In this document: positions 28,990-38,382 of the stretch, piece after piece
Layout: every line of letters begins with the position of its first letter
Position numbering within the stretch: the first letter of the stretch is position 1
From: Leeuwenhoekiella sp044542075
GTDB taxonomy: Bacteria; Bacteroidota; Bacteroidia; Flavobacteriales; Flavobacteriaceae
Length of the DNA: 64,000 nt
NCBI RefSeq assembly: GCF_044542075.1
Contig: NZ_JBITTU010000002.1
Coordinates: 372,001-436,000 of the forward strand
Reading direction: 5' to 3'
Program-made: the position numbers and the translations under genes
Notes under the pieces: generated by a model
The model's input: the letters and a program-made list of their open reading frames with translations, nothing else
Told to the model about the DNA's origin: nothing
The model's database searches: none

Positions 28990-31869
28990 ATGGTTAGACA
29001 TTACACTATGACTGTGCTGTTTTCTTGTTTTCTTATGATCACAGGTTTTGCACAGCAAATCGAAGTATCGGGGACAGTCCTCGATGATCAGGCAACTCCT
29101 TTACTTGGTGTATCTGTTCAGGTAAAAGGTACAGACAAAGGGGCTATTACAGATTTTGACGGTAACTATACGATTGAAGTTCCTCAAGGTGGGACACTCG
29201 TATTTTCTTATGTAGGTTTTGAAACTCAAAACTTAACAGCAAATGGTCCAACACTTAACGTCACAATGACATAAGGCGTTTCACTAGATCAGGTTGTTTT
29301 AATAGGTACTAGAAATCCCAGTAGAACAGCTGTGAATTCTGCAGTACCAGTAGATGTTTTAAGTGTATCTGAGATTGCAGAAAGTTCTCCACAAATTACA
29401 GTTACCGAAATTCTTAACTACGCAGCGCCTTCATTTTCTTCTAATCCACAAACCATATCTGATGGTACAGACCATATCGCTCCTGCAGCTTTAAGAGGTC
29501 TAGGACCAGATCAGGTTTTAGTTCTTGTAAATGGTAAGCGAAGACATAAAACGGCCCTGGTTAATACAAATGGTACTTTTGGTCGTGGTTCTGTAGGTAC
29601 AGATTTATCTGCGATCCCAACTAACGCTATTGAACGTATTGAAATTTTACGTGATGGTGCTGCTGCACAGTATGGTTCTGATGCGATTGCAGGAGTTATA
29701 AATATTGTGCTTAAAAAAGCTACCGGCAAACTTGCTATAGACTTAACTACGGGAGCTAATTTTACTAGTGAAAATCCTGATGACGGTATAGACGGTGAGA
29801 AAATTAATATAGGAGCAAACTATGGCGTGCCATTAGGTGATCAAGGTGGTTTTGTAAATTTTACTGGAAACTTTAATTTTAGAGGAGCTACAAATAGAAT
29901 GAAATCATTTTCTGGGCAAATTTTCTCGGGGTATAGTTCTATAGAGCGGGTTGCCAATAACTCTGGTTTTGATCTATTAGATCTTCAAACAGATGTTGAT
30001 GCAATTAAAGGTTTTGCACAATCTGCAGGCTTACCAGCAGATGTACTTGCAGATGTAAATGCAGCAACAGGAATCCCAGATTTAAGAACTGCTCTCAACT
30101 ATGATAATACAGATACAGAACTTGGTTTTAGAGGCCAGGAACGTAGTGATTACAATATGCGTGTGGGTAACTCTCAATTAAGAGGAGGTCAGTTTTTTGG
30201 AAATTTAGAACTTCCTTTACGAGGAGAAGGTGAATTTAAGCTTTACTCTTTTGGTGGAATAGGTTTTAAAAACGGTAATGCAGCCGGTTTTTACAGATTG
30301 CCTTTTCAATCTAGAAACGTGACATCGGTTTATTTAAACGGATTTTTACCTGAAATAAACTCTAACATAAAAGATAAAGCAATTGCAGTAGGTATTAAGG
30401 GTAAGGTAGGTGAGTGGAATGTTGATTTAAGCAACAATACCGGTATTAATGAATTTACATATAGAATTGCAAATACCTTAAATGCATCCCTTTTAAACTC
30501 AACTCCGTTTGACGCTGATGCTGGCGGATACCGTTATCAGGAAAATACTTCAAATCTTGATGTAAGTCGCTTTTTTGAAGATGTACTTTCTGGCTTGAGT
30601 GTTGCTTTTGGAGCAGAATACCGTGTTGAAAATTACAATATTATAGCAGGAGAAGAGCTTTCATATGCACAGTACAATACATTAGGTAATGTGCATGATC
30701 CTACAGATCCTAATTCAACGGTAGCAACAGACTTTTTTGGAGATTCACGTCCCGGAGGAATACAGGTATTTCCTGGGTTTGCTCCTAAAAATGTCGTTGA
30801 CTCATTTCGTAATTCGGTAGCTGGTTATCTAGATGTGGAAGCAGATTTTACAGAAGAATTTCGCCTAACCGGAGCTTTGCGATATGAGAATTTCTCAGAT
30901 TTTGGCGGTACATTAAATTTTAAATCTTCTGCATTGTGGAAGGTTAATGATGTATTAAACGTAAGAGGTTCTGTGCAGTCTGGTTTTAGAGCACCGTCTT
31001 TGCATCAGATAAATTACAACTCAACATCTACGCTATTTGTTGATGGTGTTCCTCAAGAAGTAGGTATTTTTTCAAATACTTCTCGGGTTGCCCGTTTATT
31101 AGGAATAGGGGAGTTAAAAGAAGAAACTTCACTTGGTTTTACGGCTGGTTTTACAGCTAAAATTCCTGATGCGAACCTGACCTTTACTGCAGACGGATAT
31201 TTAATAAATATTGATGATCGCGTAGTTCTTACAGGACAGTTTACCTCAAATGGAAACGAAGAATTAGAGCGTTTATTTAGTCAGGCTAATGCTACACAAG
31301 CTGCATTCTTTGTAAATTCTGTAGATACGCAAACAAAAGGTATTGACTTTGTAGCAGATCACAGCGCTTCATTTGGTCAGGATATGCGTTTAAAAAGTAC
31401 CTTGTCTTTCACTGTTTCTAAAACAACTATAGAAAATATTAATGTTCCCGACGCTATTTCGGCAGCAGGCCTTACAGATACTTATTTTGATCGTACAAGT
31501 GAATTGTATATAGAAGCTGCAGTCCCTCGTACAAAAGGTAGTTTATCAAATAGTTTATCTGTAGGGAATGATTGGAATTTTAATTTACGTAACACCTATT
31601 TTGGAGAAGTAGAAGAGGCTACAAACAATATAGATCCTACAGTAGATCGTATTTATGGAGGTAAAATAATTACAGACTTAAGTGCGAGTTACAGCCTTTC
31701 TTCAGCAATGCGTTTAACAATAGGTTCTAATAATCTACTAGATGTATATCCAGATAAATCTGATGCTGCGTTTCAATCTGATGGTCGTTTCCTATATTCA
31801 AGACGTTCGACTCAATTTGGTATAGATGGGCGTTATTTATTTGCAAGGTTGAGTATTACACTTAATTAA
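28990..31869 (+). pseudogene. TonB-dependent receptor interrupted by an in-frame TAA
   Basis: Reads as one TonB-dependent outer-membrane receptor of about 959 residues, except for a TAA at codon 95 (29272-29274). Before the stop: signal peptide (to about 22) and a complete carboxypeptidase-like domain (ITDFDGNYT, VFSYVGFE). After it, in the same frame and without any other break: SLDQVVLIGTRN, plug domain (ALRGLGPDQVLVLVNGKRR, GSDAIAGVINIVLKK as short blocks) and barrel to RYLFARLSITLN. One base change (for example GAA to TAA) explains the stop. The only start after it is a GTG at 29332, without signal peptide, so a functional shorter protein is unlikely. A sequencing error is also possible. 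Substrate unknown. Confidence 0.85.
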
Positions 31870-31890
31870 ACTTTATTTACCATAAACTTC

Positions 31891-31917
31891 AAAGGCTCTT
31901 TAGGGAGCCTTTTTTTA
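31891..31917 (+). terminator. Terminator after the interrupted TonB receptor
   Basis: Stem AAAGGCTC (31891-31898) / GAGCCTTT (31905-31912) with a 6-base loop and a T-run. Confidence 0.88.
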
Positions 31918-31981
31918 TGTTCAGTTTTCTTTTTGATTTACCATTAGCGAGTGTATTTTTGAGGCCACTTACTATCATGCT

Positions 31982-33001
31982 ATGTACAAATCAATTATAC
32001 GGCCGTTACTCTTTAAATTTGATCCCGAAGCGGTACACCATTTCAGTTTTAAAAGTATTCGCTTAATGAGTAGATTAGGAATAACAAAACTACTTAGACC
32101 CGTTTTTAATATCGAAGATAAGCGGTTAGAGCGGGAAGTTTTTGGTCTTAAATTTAAAAACCCCGTGGGACTCGCTGCTGGTTTTGATAAGGATGCTAAG
32201 CTCTATCAAGAGCTCTCAGACTTTGGTTTTGGTTTTATAGAAATAGGAACACTAACACCCAAAGCCCAAAGTGGAAACCCTAGGAAACGCCTATTCCGTC
32301 TAAAAGAAGATGAGGCGATAATTAACCGAATGGGGTTTAATAATGGTGGTGTTGAGGATGCCGTTAAAAGATTGAAGAAAAATAAAAGTGTTTTAATAGG
32401 AGGGAATATTGGTAAAAATAAAGTTACTCCTAATGATGATGCTTATACAGATTATAGGATTTGTTTTGAAGCTCTCTTTGATTATGTAGATTATTTTGTG
32501 GTAAATGTAAGCTCACCAAATACGCCAAATTTAAGAGCCTTACAAGATAAAGAGCCTCTAACACAATTGTTATCTGGTTTGCAAGATTTAAATACTAAGA
32601 AAAGCAACCCCAAGCCTATTCTTCTCAAAATAGCTCCAGACCTTACTAACGAGCAGTTATTAGATATAATTGATATTATTAAAATAACACATATAGCAGG
32701 TGTAATAGCCACAAATACAACAATTGACAAAGCAGGTTTGTCATCTGCAAATAAAGCAGAACAAGGAGGTTTAAGTGGTAAGCCTTTACGTAATCGTTCT
32801 ACTGAAGTCATTCGTTTTTTGGCTACGGAAAGCAAAAATGCATTTCCAATCATTGGTGTGGGTGGTATTCACAATGCTGCAGATGCAATAGAAAAATTGG
32901 AAGCGGGTGCATCACTAATTCAGCTTTATACCGGTTTTATTTATGAAGGCCCACAGGTCATAAAAAAAATAAATAAAGAAATTATATCAAGAGGATTGTA
33001 A
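31982..33001 (+). CDS. pyrD: Dihydroorotate dehydrogenase (quinone), class 2
   Basis: Fourth step of pyrimidine synthesis: oxidises dihydroorotate to orotate and passes electrons to quinone at the inner membrane. 339 residues with the N-terminal membrane-binding extension of class 2 (LFKFDPEAVHHFSF), FMN-site NPVGLAAGFDKDA, catalytic-base segment NVSSPNTPNLR, KIAPDL, and C-terminal GVGGIHNAADA and QLYTGFIYEGP. All intact. May be co-transcribed with the kinase gene 58 bases downstream. Confidence 0.97.
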   Translation: MYKSIIRPLLFKFDPEAVHHFSFKSIRLMSRLGITKLLRPVFNIEDKRLEREVFGLKFKNPVGLAAGFDKDAKLYQELSDFGFGFIEIGTLTPKAQSGNPRKRLFRLKEDEAIINRMGFNNGGVEDAVKRLKKNKSVLIGGNIGKNKVTPNDDAYTDYRICFEALFDYVDYFVVNVSSPNTPNLRALQDKEPLTQLLSGLQDLNTKKSNPKPILLKIAPDLTNEQLLDIIDIIKITHIAGVIATNTTIDKAGLSSANKAEQGGLSGKPLRNRSTEVIRFLATESKNAFPIIGVGGIHNAADAIEKLEAGASLIQLYTGFIYEGPQVIKKINKEIISRGL

Positions 33002-33059
33002 TTTGAATTTAATTCTACTTAAATTACATTAGATTACCTCAAATCTAATTTCTTTTATA

Positions 33060-35006
33060 ATGTCAAACATAGGCTACTTTACACTAAGTGTGCAGGTTTA
33101 TTCTGTACTATGTAGTTGTATTTTGTTTTTGATGGTACCCCAAGCGTTTGCGCAAAGTACTAAAATAGATTCCCTTTCTAAACTTTTAAAAGAAGTTACG
33201 TCAGATACTCTTCGCAGTGATATTAATGAGCAAATTGCTTATCAATATTTATATTATAAACCAGATTCCACATTAGTATATGTCAACAAGGCCTTGCAAC
33301 TTGCGGAGAAAAATAACTGGTCATCAGGTATTGCAAATGCACATAATAGAAAAGGTACTTATTATGTAGTAACCTCTCAATATACAGAAGCTATTTTAGA
33401 GTTTCAGAAAGCATTGCAGTTTTATCAAAAAAGTAATAATTCTGTTGGTCTTAGTACGACTTACGGTAATCTTGCCTCTCTAGATTTTTATTTAAAAGAT
33501 TATGATGCTGCTCTTGAAAATTTTCACAAGTCTGTAGAACTTCTAGATACAGTATCTCAATTTAATCAATACACAAAAGAAACGCTTAATTTGAGCGCTG
33601 TGCATCGGGAGAAAAAAAATCTGGATAGTGCATTATATTATGCTAAGCGCGGAATTGAGTATTCAAAAAAACTTTCTGACAAGCGCTTTTTATCTGTAGC
33701 TCATTTTAATATGGGTACGGCTCAGTATTTTGTCAAAAATCCTGAGGAAGCTCTTAAAAATTTAAATGCTTCTTTAAATCAAGAAAACATTCCGCTTCAA
33801 TTTAAACTTTTAGCAAAATGCTACAGGGCTAAAGTATATTTAGATTTAAATCAACCTACTAAATCTGAAAATGAAATCGCCGGTCTTGAAGAACAAATTA
33901 TATCACTTAATGATCATTATTTAACACTTATTTTCTTTGAAACCAAACAGGCGATTTATGAGGTATTAAATCAAGATGGGAAAGCTCTTGAATATTCTAA
34001 AAAATATATAAAGCTTAACAAAGAGGTTCACAATAGGGAGCAAACAAACATTTTTCAGAACATTAAAGCAAAATATGCACAAGAGGAGCGTGCTTATGAA
34101 AATCAACTCTTACGCAATGAATCTGAAATACAGGCCTTACAGATAGAACGTCAAAAGTATGCCATCTACGCAATAATTATTATTGCAGTTCTTTTTTTAA
34201 TACTCATATTTATATTTTATCGCTTATATAAATTTAAATCTGAAAATAACCAGATACTAAAGGATAAACAAGAAGTTCTGAATGCCAGTAATCAAGACCT
34301 TGAAGCTATAAACCGGCAGAAAGATAATTTATTTTCTATCGTGGCGCACGATGTTAAAAGCCCGGTAGCAGCAATACTAAATAGTATAACATTGCTAAAT
34401 GAAGACCATAAGAATTTTTCAGAATCTGAAATACAAGAACTTTATAAAGAACTTAAAAAGCAAACCTCAGATTTATATTATTTAATTGAAAATGTTTTAG
34501 TCTGGGCGAGGTCTCAGATGAATGGGTTTAAATTCAGTTTTAAAGAATTAGTGATTAATAGGTTTATTACCGAAACTCTTGAAATTGAAGGTATTTTTAT
34601 AACTAGAAAAAAAATAACTGTAATAAACAATATTGCTAAAGATGCAATTATAAATACAGACCCTCAGGTTTTGAGAGTATTACTGCGAAACCTTATAAAT
34701 AATGCTGTAAAATTTACTCCGGTTAGCGGGCAGATAACTTTCAGTAGTTCAATTTCACAAGGTTTTTGTCATATTCATATCACCGATACTGGTCAAGGAA
34801 TGCCTGAGGATAAAATTAAAAAGGTATTAATTAATCAAGAGCGATACACCTTAAAAGGAACCGCAAACGAACCCGGAAATGGTATTGGTTTAATTTTAAG
34901 TCAGGAAATTGCAGGAAAAATAGGAGGTCATATAGAAGCTCAAAGTATTCTGGGTGAGGGCTCAACCTTTACTTTAGTTATTCCTTCAGAAAGTACCACT
35001 CGTTAG
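33060..35006 (+). CDS. TPR-containing membrane sensor histidine kinase
   Basis: A 648-residue orphan kinase. A signal peptide (to about residue 32, VPQAFAQ) is followed by periplasmic tetratricopeptide repeats (about 55-300, for example AHNRKGTYYVV and YGNLASLDFYLKDY), a coiled-coil stretch, one membrane helix (about 371-393), then HisKA with SIVAHDVKSPVAAI (phospho-His430) and HATPase with NLINNAVKFTP (N box), DTGQGMP and GNGIGLIL (G boxes). No response regulator is adjacent, so its partner is unknown. The type is common in Flavobacteriaceae. Confidence 0.93.
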   Translation: MSNIGYFTLSVQVYSVLCSCILFLMVPQAFAQSTKIDSLSKLLKEVTSDTLRSDINEQIAYQYLYYKPDSTLVYVNKALQLAEKNNWSSGIANAHNRKGTYYVVTSQYTEAILEFQKALQFYQKSNNSVGLSTTYGNLASLDFYLKDYDAALENFHKSVELLDTVSQFNQYTKETLNLSAVHREKKNLDSALYYAKRGIEYSKKLSDKRFLSVAHFNMGTAQYFVKNPEEALKNLNASLNQENIPLQFKLLAKCYRAKVYLDLNQPTKSENEIAGLEEQIISLNDHYLTLIFFETKQAIYEVLNQDGKALEYSKKYIKLNKEVHNREQTNIFQNIKAKYAQEERAYENQLLRNESEIQALQIERQKYAIYAIIIIAVLFLILIFIFYRLYKFKSENNQILKDKQEVLNASNQDLEAINRQKDNLFSIVAHDVKSPVAAILNSITLLNEDHKNFSESEIQELYKELKKQTSDLYYLIENVLVWARSQMNGFKFSFKELVINRFITETLEIEGIFITRKKITVINNIAKDAIINTDPQVLRVLLRNLINNAVKFTPVSGQITFSSSISQGFCHIHITDTGQGMPEDKIKKVLINQERYTLKGTANEPGNGIGLILSQEIAGKIGGHIEAQSILGEGSTFTLVIPSESTTR

Positions 35007-35065
35007 GGATGTAATATCTGATTTGTATAAATCGTATATTTATCCTGTTATTTTAAAAATATCTA

Positions 35066-35932
35066 ATGAGCCAGGTGCTTAAAATAGTAGAATGTCCCAG
35101 AGATGCTATGCAGGGTATAAAAGAATTTATACCTACTGCCTCTAAGGTACAGTACTTACAATCATTATTGCGATGTGGGTTTGATACGCTTGATTTTGGG
35201 AGTTTTGTATCTCCTAAAGCAATACCGCAAATGATAGATACAGCAGAGGTTCTGAGTAAATTAGATTTAAGCAGAACTTCTACAAAACTACTTGCAATTA
35301 TTGCCAATCTTCGAGGTGCAGAAAGTGCTGTTGAGCATAGCCAAATAGACTATTTGGGTTACCCTTTTAGTATTTCTGAGAACTTTCAAATGCGTAATAC
35401 GCATAAGACCATAGCAGAATCTGTAGATCTTTTACAAGAGATTTTAAACATCGCAGATAAGCATAATAAAAAAGTGGTCACTTACATTTCTATGGGTTTT
35501 GGAAACCCATACGGAGACCCCTGGAATGTAGATATAGTAGGAGAGTGGACAGAGAAACTCTCTAATATGGGTGTTTCTATTTTGTCGCTATCTGATACTG
35601 TAGGGACTTCTGATGCCGAAACGATAGATTATTTATTTAGTAATCTTATACCTAAATACCCTGAGATTGAATTTGGCGCTCATTTACATACAACTCCTAC
35701 AAAATGGTTTGAAAAAGTCGATGCCGCTTATAAAGCTGGCTGTCGCAGATTTGACGGAGCCATTCAAGGTTTTGGTGGTTGCCCAATGGCCAAAGATGAT
35801 TTAACAGGTAATATGCCTACAGAAAAAATGCTTTCTTATTTCACTAGTGTAAAGGAAGATTCTGGCGTGCGCCCTATGAGTTTTGAATCTGCCTATAATG
35901 AAGCTTCTAAAATATTTCTCAAGTATCATTAA
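35066..35932 (+). CDS. Hydroxymethylglutaryl-CoA lyase
   Basis: Splits HMG-CoA into acetyl-CoA and acetoacetate, the last step of leucine breakdown. 288 residues of the DRE-TIM lyase fold: VECPRDAMQGI (Arg12, Asp13), the GAHLHTTP metal histidines near 210 and GGCPMAKDDLTGNMPTE with the catalytic Cys of the family. CPRDAMQ replaces the GPRDGLQ seen in most relatives, a mild deviation found in Bacteroidetes. Followed by a strong terminator. Confidence 0.9.
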   Translation: MSQVLKIVECPRDAMQGIKEFIPTASKVQYLQSLLRCGFDTLDFGSFVSPKAIPQMIDTAEVLSKLDLSRTSTKLLAIIANLRGAESAVEHSQIDYLGYPFSISENFQMRNTHKTIAESVDLLQEILNIADKHNKKVVTYISMGFGNPYGDPWNVDIVGEWTEKLSNMGVSILSLSDTVGTSDAETIDYLFSNLIPKYPEIEFGAHLHTTPTKWFEKVDAAYKAGCRRFDGAIQGFGGCPMAKDDLTGNMPTEKMLSYFTSVKEDSGVRPMSFESAYNEASKIFLKYH

Positions 35933-35935
35933 AAA

Positions 35936-35963
35936 AAAAAGGCATTGTCAACAATGCCTTTTT
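35936..35963. terminator. Bidirectional terminator HMG-CoA lyase / TonB receptor
   Basis: A-run, stem GGCATTG (35941-35947) / CAATGCC (35952-35958) extended by A:T pairs, and T-run; lies between convergent genes. Confidence 0.9.
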
Positions 35964-35982
35964 TTCTACTTAATAATTATCT

Positions 35983-38202
35983 CTAGAACTTATAAGCTAT
36001 ACCGGTATTAATACTAAAAGGCATTCCCGGTCTTAGTCCTGACGGAACCCTTGATACCGCATATTTAGTGTCAAACAAATTATTGATATTTCCGGAGAGT
36101 GTCACATGCCGGCTAATATAATAGCGTGTAGCAAAGTCAACTATAAAATTACTTGGCACTTTAAAAGGTGAGGGAATCTCACCACTCCCGGCTTGTGTTC
36201 TAAACGCATCGGTATACCTTCCACTTAGACTTATATTAAAACTTTTATGATCTAAAGATGCTGTAATATTAAACTGATTTCTTGCGATATATGGTATTTC
36301 ATCGCCTTCGGTAACATCGCCATAAATAGCATCACTGCTTTCAAAACTGGAGTTAAATTCACTATTTGTTAATGTATATGCAAAAGTTATAGGTAGTTTT
36401 AATGAGCTTTCTGTATGTTGTAAAACATCATAATTTAATAAAAGTTCTAATCCATTAACGGTAACGGCTCCTGCATTAAATTGATCTAAAGTTCCGGTAC
36501 CACCAGATGCAGCAAGATCACTTCCTAGTAAATTACTGTAATCGTTATAGAACCCTACGAGTTCCCCATTAAAACCTCCTAAAAAAAAGCGAGAACCCAA
36601 TTCAAAATTTATACTCTCTTCTGGCTTTTGACCTTCAGAACTGCCTGGAGGAGCAAAACCTTTATGTATACCTCCAAAAAAACTAAGGTTCTGTGCTAAT
36701 TTATAGTTTGCGCCAATTCCCGGTATCCAAACGTCAACATTATTTTCTCTAGTAGATATGTCATTTCCGCTTCTTGTGGTGTCATTTGTACCATAATCCT
36801 TTCGCTTTAAAGTAATATTTTCATAGCGCAATCCCGGTGTAAGTGTCAAGTTACCTAGTATTATTTTATAGAGTACGTGAGTAGCAAGCGCATCTGCACT
36901 GGCAATACGGTTTGCATCTGTACCCTTTTCTGCAACCGTGGTACGTATCATTTCACCATTCTGAATTGCATATCTGTCTTCCCACTGAAAACGATCTTCT
37001 TCGTCCTGATGAAAACGTACTCCAAGTTCTAAGGTTTGTAAATTTTTAGTTCCCCATAAAAAACTACCTATAGTTTGAATACCCTGCGCATAGTATTTAC
37101 GGTTATTAGCTTTTACGCCAAAAGCATCATTAGGTGTATCTGTCGTCCCTAAAAGTGAGCGATACTCCGCGTCATAGGTTATGGGATCTGCAAGTACGTT
37201 GCTTATAGAAACTGTATTATTTAGGTTTACATCATCTAGTTTATACCAGTTTCTTTTAAAATTATTACGGTAAATAGTGGTATTTAACTTAAAACCAGAT
37301 TGTAGTTTTAAAAGATGATTTAGTTGAAACTGGCTATGTTCTGCATTCATTTGATCTTCTTGAGATGCCGCATAACGTCGATATGGATTGATTTTAAAAT
37401 CGCTATCTGTAAGACCTAAATAAGTCTCATTAGAAGTTTCTTCAGAATATTGAATTTTTGCAGTAATCGCTTGAAAAGTCTTGTTTTCAGGAGATGTATT
37501 CCATCTAAATTTCCCTACATAATCGCTTTTATCAAACCCTGTATTTCCGCCTCCGTCAAGAGATTTAAACCCATCAGAATTGTAATTATAGTATTCGGTA
37601 TTCCAACCAAAATTTTCATAGCTGTCACCCACATTTGCTTCAACGGTTCTTGTATTATAATTACCTATTGTAAAACGAGCTCCACCAGAAAAGGTAGTCG
37701 GGATTTCTTTTGAAATCATATTTATAGCACCACCAGTAGTGTAAGGACCATATTGTATTTGGCTACTTCCTTTTAAAACTTCCACGGCCTGCATTCTACC
37801 TATTGTAGGAAAATAATATGCAGCTGAGGCGCTGTAAGGAGCAGGAGCAATTAAAACACCATCCTCCATTAAAGTAATACGTGCACTTCGTTCTGGTGAA
37901 GTTCCTCTCAGGCTTATATTAGGTCTTAGGCCAAAACCGTCTTCTTCATAAATAGAAATACCCGGTACAGCTCGTAAAACTTTATTTACATCTGTATATT
38001 CAAATTGTTCAAGGTCTTGAGGAGATATGTAATAGGCAGAACCGGTTCTATTCTTAACTTCAAACTTGCTACCCAGAATATTATTTGATAACAAAATTTC
38101 TTTTAATTCTTCTCGTGTTATGGTATCAGTTTTCTGCTCTTGTTGCGCATAAATACTTGTAAAAACAAGCATTATTATTAAAAGGGGTATTGTTTTCCTC
38201 AT
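35983..38202 (-). CDS. FecA-type TonB-dependent outer-membrane receptor
   Basis: Likely iron-chelate receptor, 739 residues. ATG at 38202 is preferred to the TTG two codons upstream. A signal peptide ends near LVFTSIYAQ; there is no carboxypeptidase-like domain. Plug: YTDVNKVLRAVPGISIYEEDG, LRGTSPERSARITLMEDG (short blocks), YYFPTIGRMQAVEVLKGSSQI, GGAINMISK. These match the FecA/Fe(III)-dicitrate branch. Barrel ends NINNLFDTKYAVSR and a C-terminal aromatic (AYKF). The real ligand is not shown; no Fur box was identified in the 180 bases upstream. Confidence 0.9.
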   Translation of the reverse strand: MRKTIPLLIIMLVFTSIYAQQEQKTDTITREELKEILLSNNILGSKFEVKNRTGSAYYISPQDLEQFEYTDVNKVLRAVPGISIYEEDGFGLRPNISLRGTSPERSARITLMEDGVLIAPAPYSASAAYYFPTIGRMQAVEVLKGSSQIQYGPYTTGGAINMISKEIPTTFSGGARFTIGNYNTRTVEANVGDSYENFGWNTEYYNYNSDGFKSLDGGGNTGFDKSDYVGKFRWNTSPENKTFQAITAKIQYSEETSNETYLGLTDSDFKINPYRRYAASQEDQMNAEHSQFQLNHLLKLQSGFKLNTTIYRNNFKRNWYKLDDVNLNNTVSISNVLADPITYDAEYRSLLGTTDTPNDAFGVKANNRKYYAQGIQTIGSFLWGTKNLQTLELGVRFHQDEEDRFQWEDRYAIQNGEMIRTTVAEKGTDANRIASADALATHVLYKIILGNLTLTPGLRYENITLKRKDYGTNDTTRSGNDISTRENNVDVWIPGIGANYKLAQNLSFFGGIHKGFAPPGSSEGQKPEESINFELGSRFFLGGFNGELVGFYNDYSNLLGSDLAASGGTGTLDQFNAGAVTVNGLELLLNYDVLQHTESSLKLPITFAYTLTNSEFNSSFESSDAIYGDVTEGDEIPYIARNQFNITASLDHKSFNISLSGRYTDAFRTQAGSGEIPSPFKVPSNFIVDFATRYYISRHVTLSGNINNLFDTKYAVSRVPSGLRPGMPFSINTGIAYKF

Positions 38203-38351
38203 TTTCAATTTTTTGTAATTTTTTTTCGCAAAAATAAAAGAGACCTTATTATTTCACAAGCTTATTTAGACTTATTTAAAATTAATAAATCGTATAATGC
38301 TCAATTTAAATACTAAAAAGACTTTATACCCAGTAATTAAGTTTTAAGCAG

Positions 38352-38359
38352 TACCTTTG
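38352..38359 (+). promoter_or_regulatory. -7 promoter box of guaB
   Basis: TACCTTTG fits the Bacteroidetes -7 consensus TAnnTTTG exactly. It lies 23 bases before the guaB start, giving a short leader that begins inside or next to the palindrome at 38363-38381. No good -33 TTTG was seen. Confidence 0.65.
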
Positions 38360-38362
38360 CAC

Positions 38363-38381
38363 GCAATTAAATCTTAATTGC
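38363..38381. promoter_or_regulatory. Perfect inverted repeat between guaB promoter and start codon
   Basis: GCAATTAA-ATC-TTAATTGC, 8-bp arms and 3-base spacer, ends one base before the guaB ATG. It lies just after the -7 box, at or around the transcription start, so it could be a repressor operator or a 5' hairpin that hides the start codon. Neither is proven. Confidence 0.55.
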
Positions 38382-38382
38382 A

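Noticed and set aside
29332..31869. Separate gene starting at GTG 29332
   Set aside because: It has no signal peptide and begins in the middle of the receptor; the frame runs on from the upstream part, so this is one interrupted gene.
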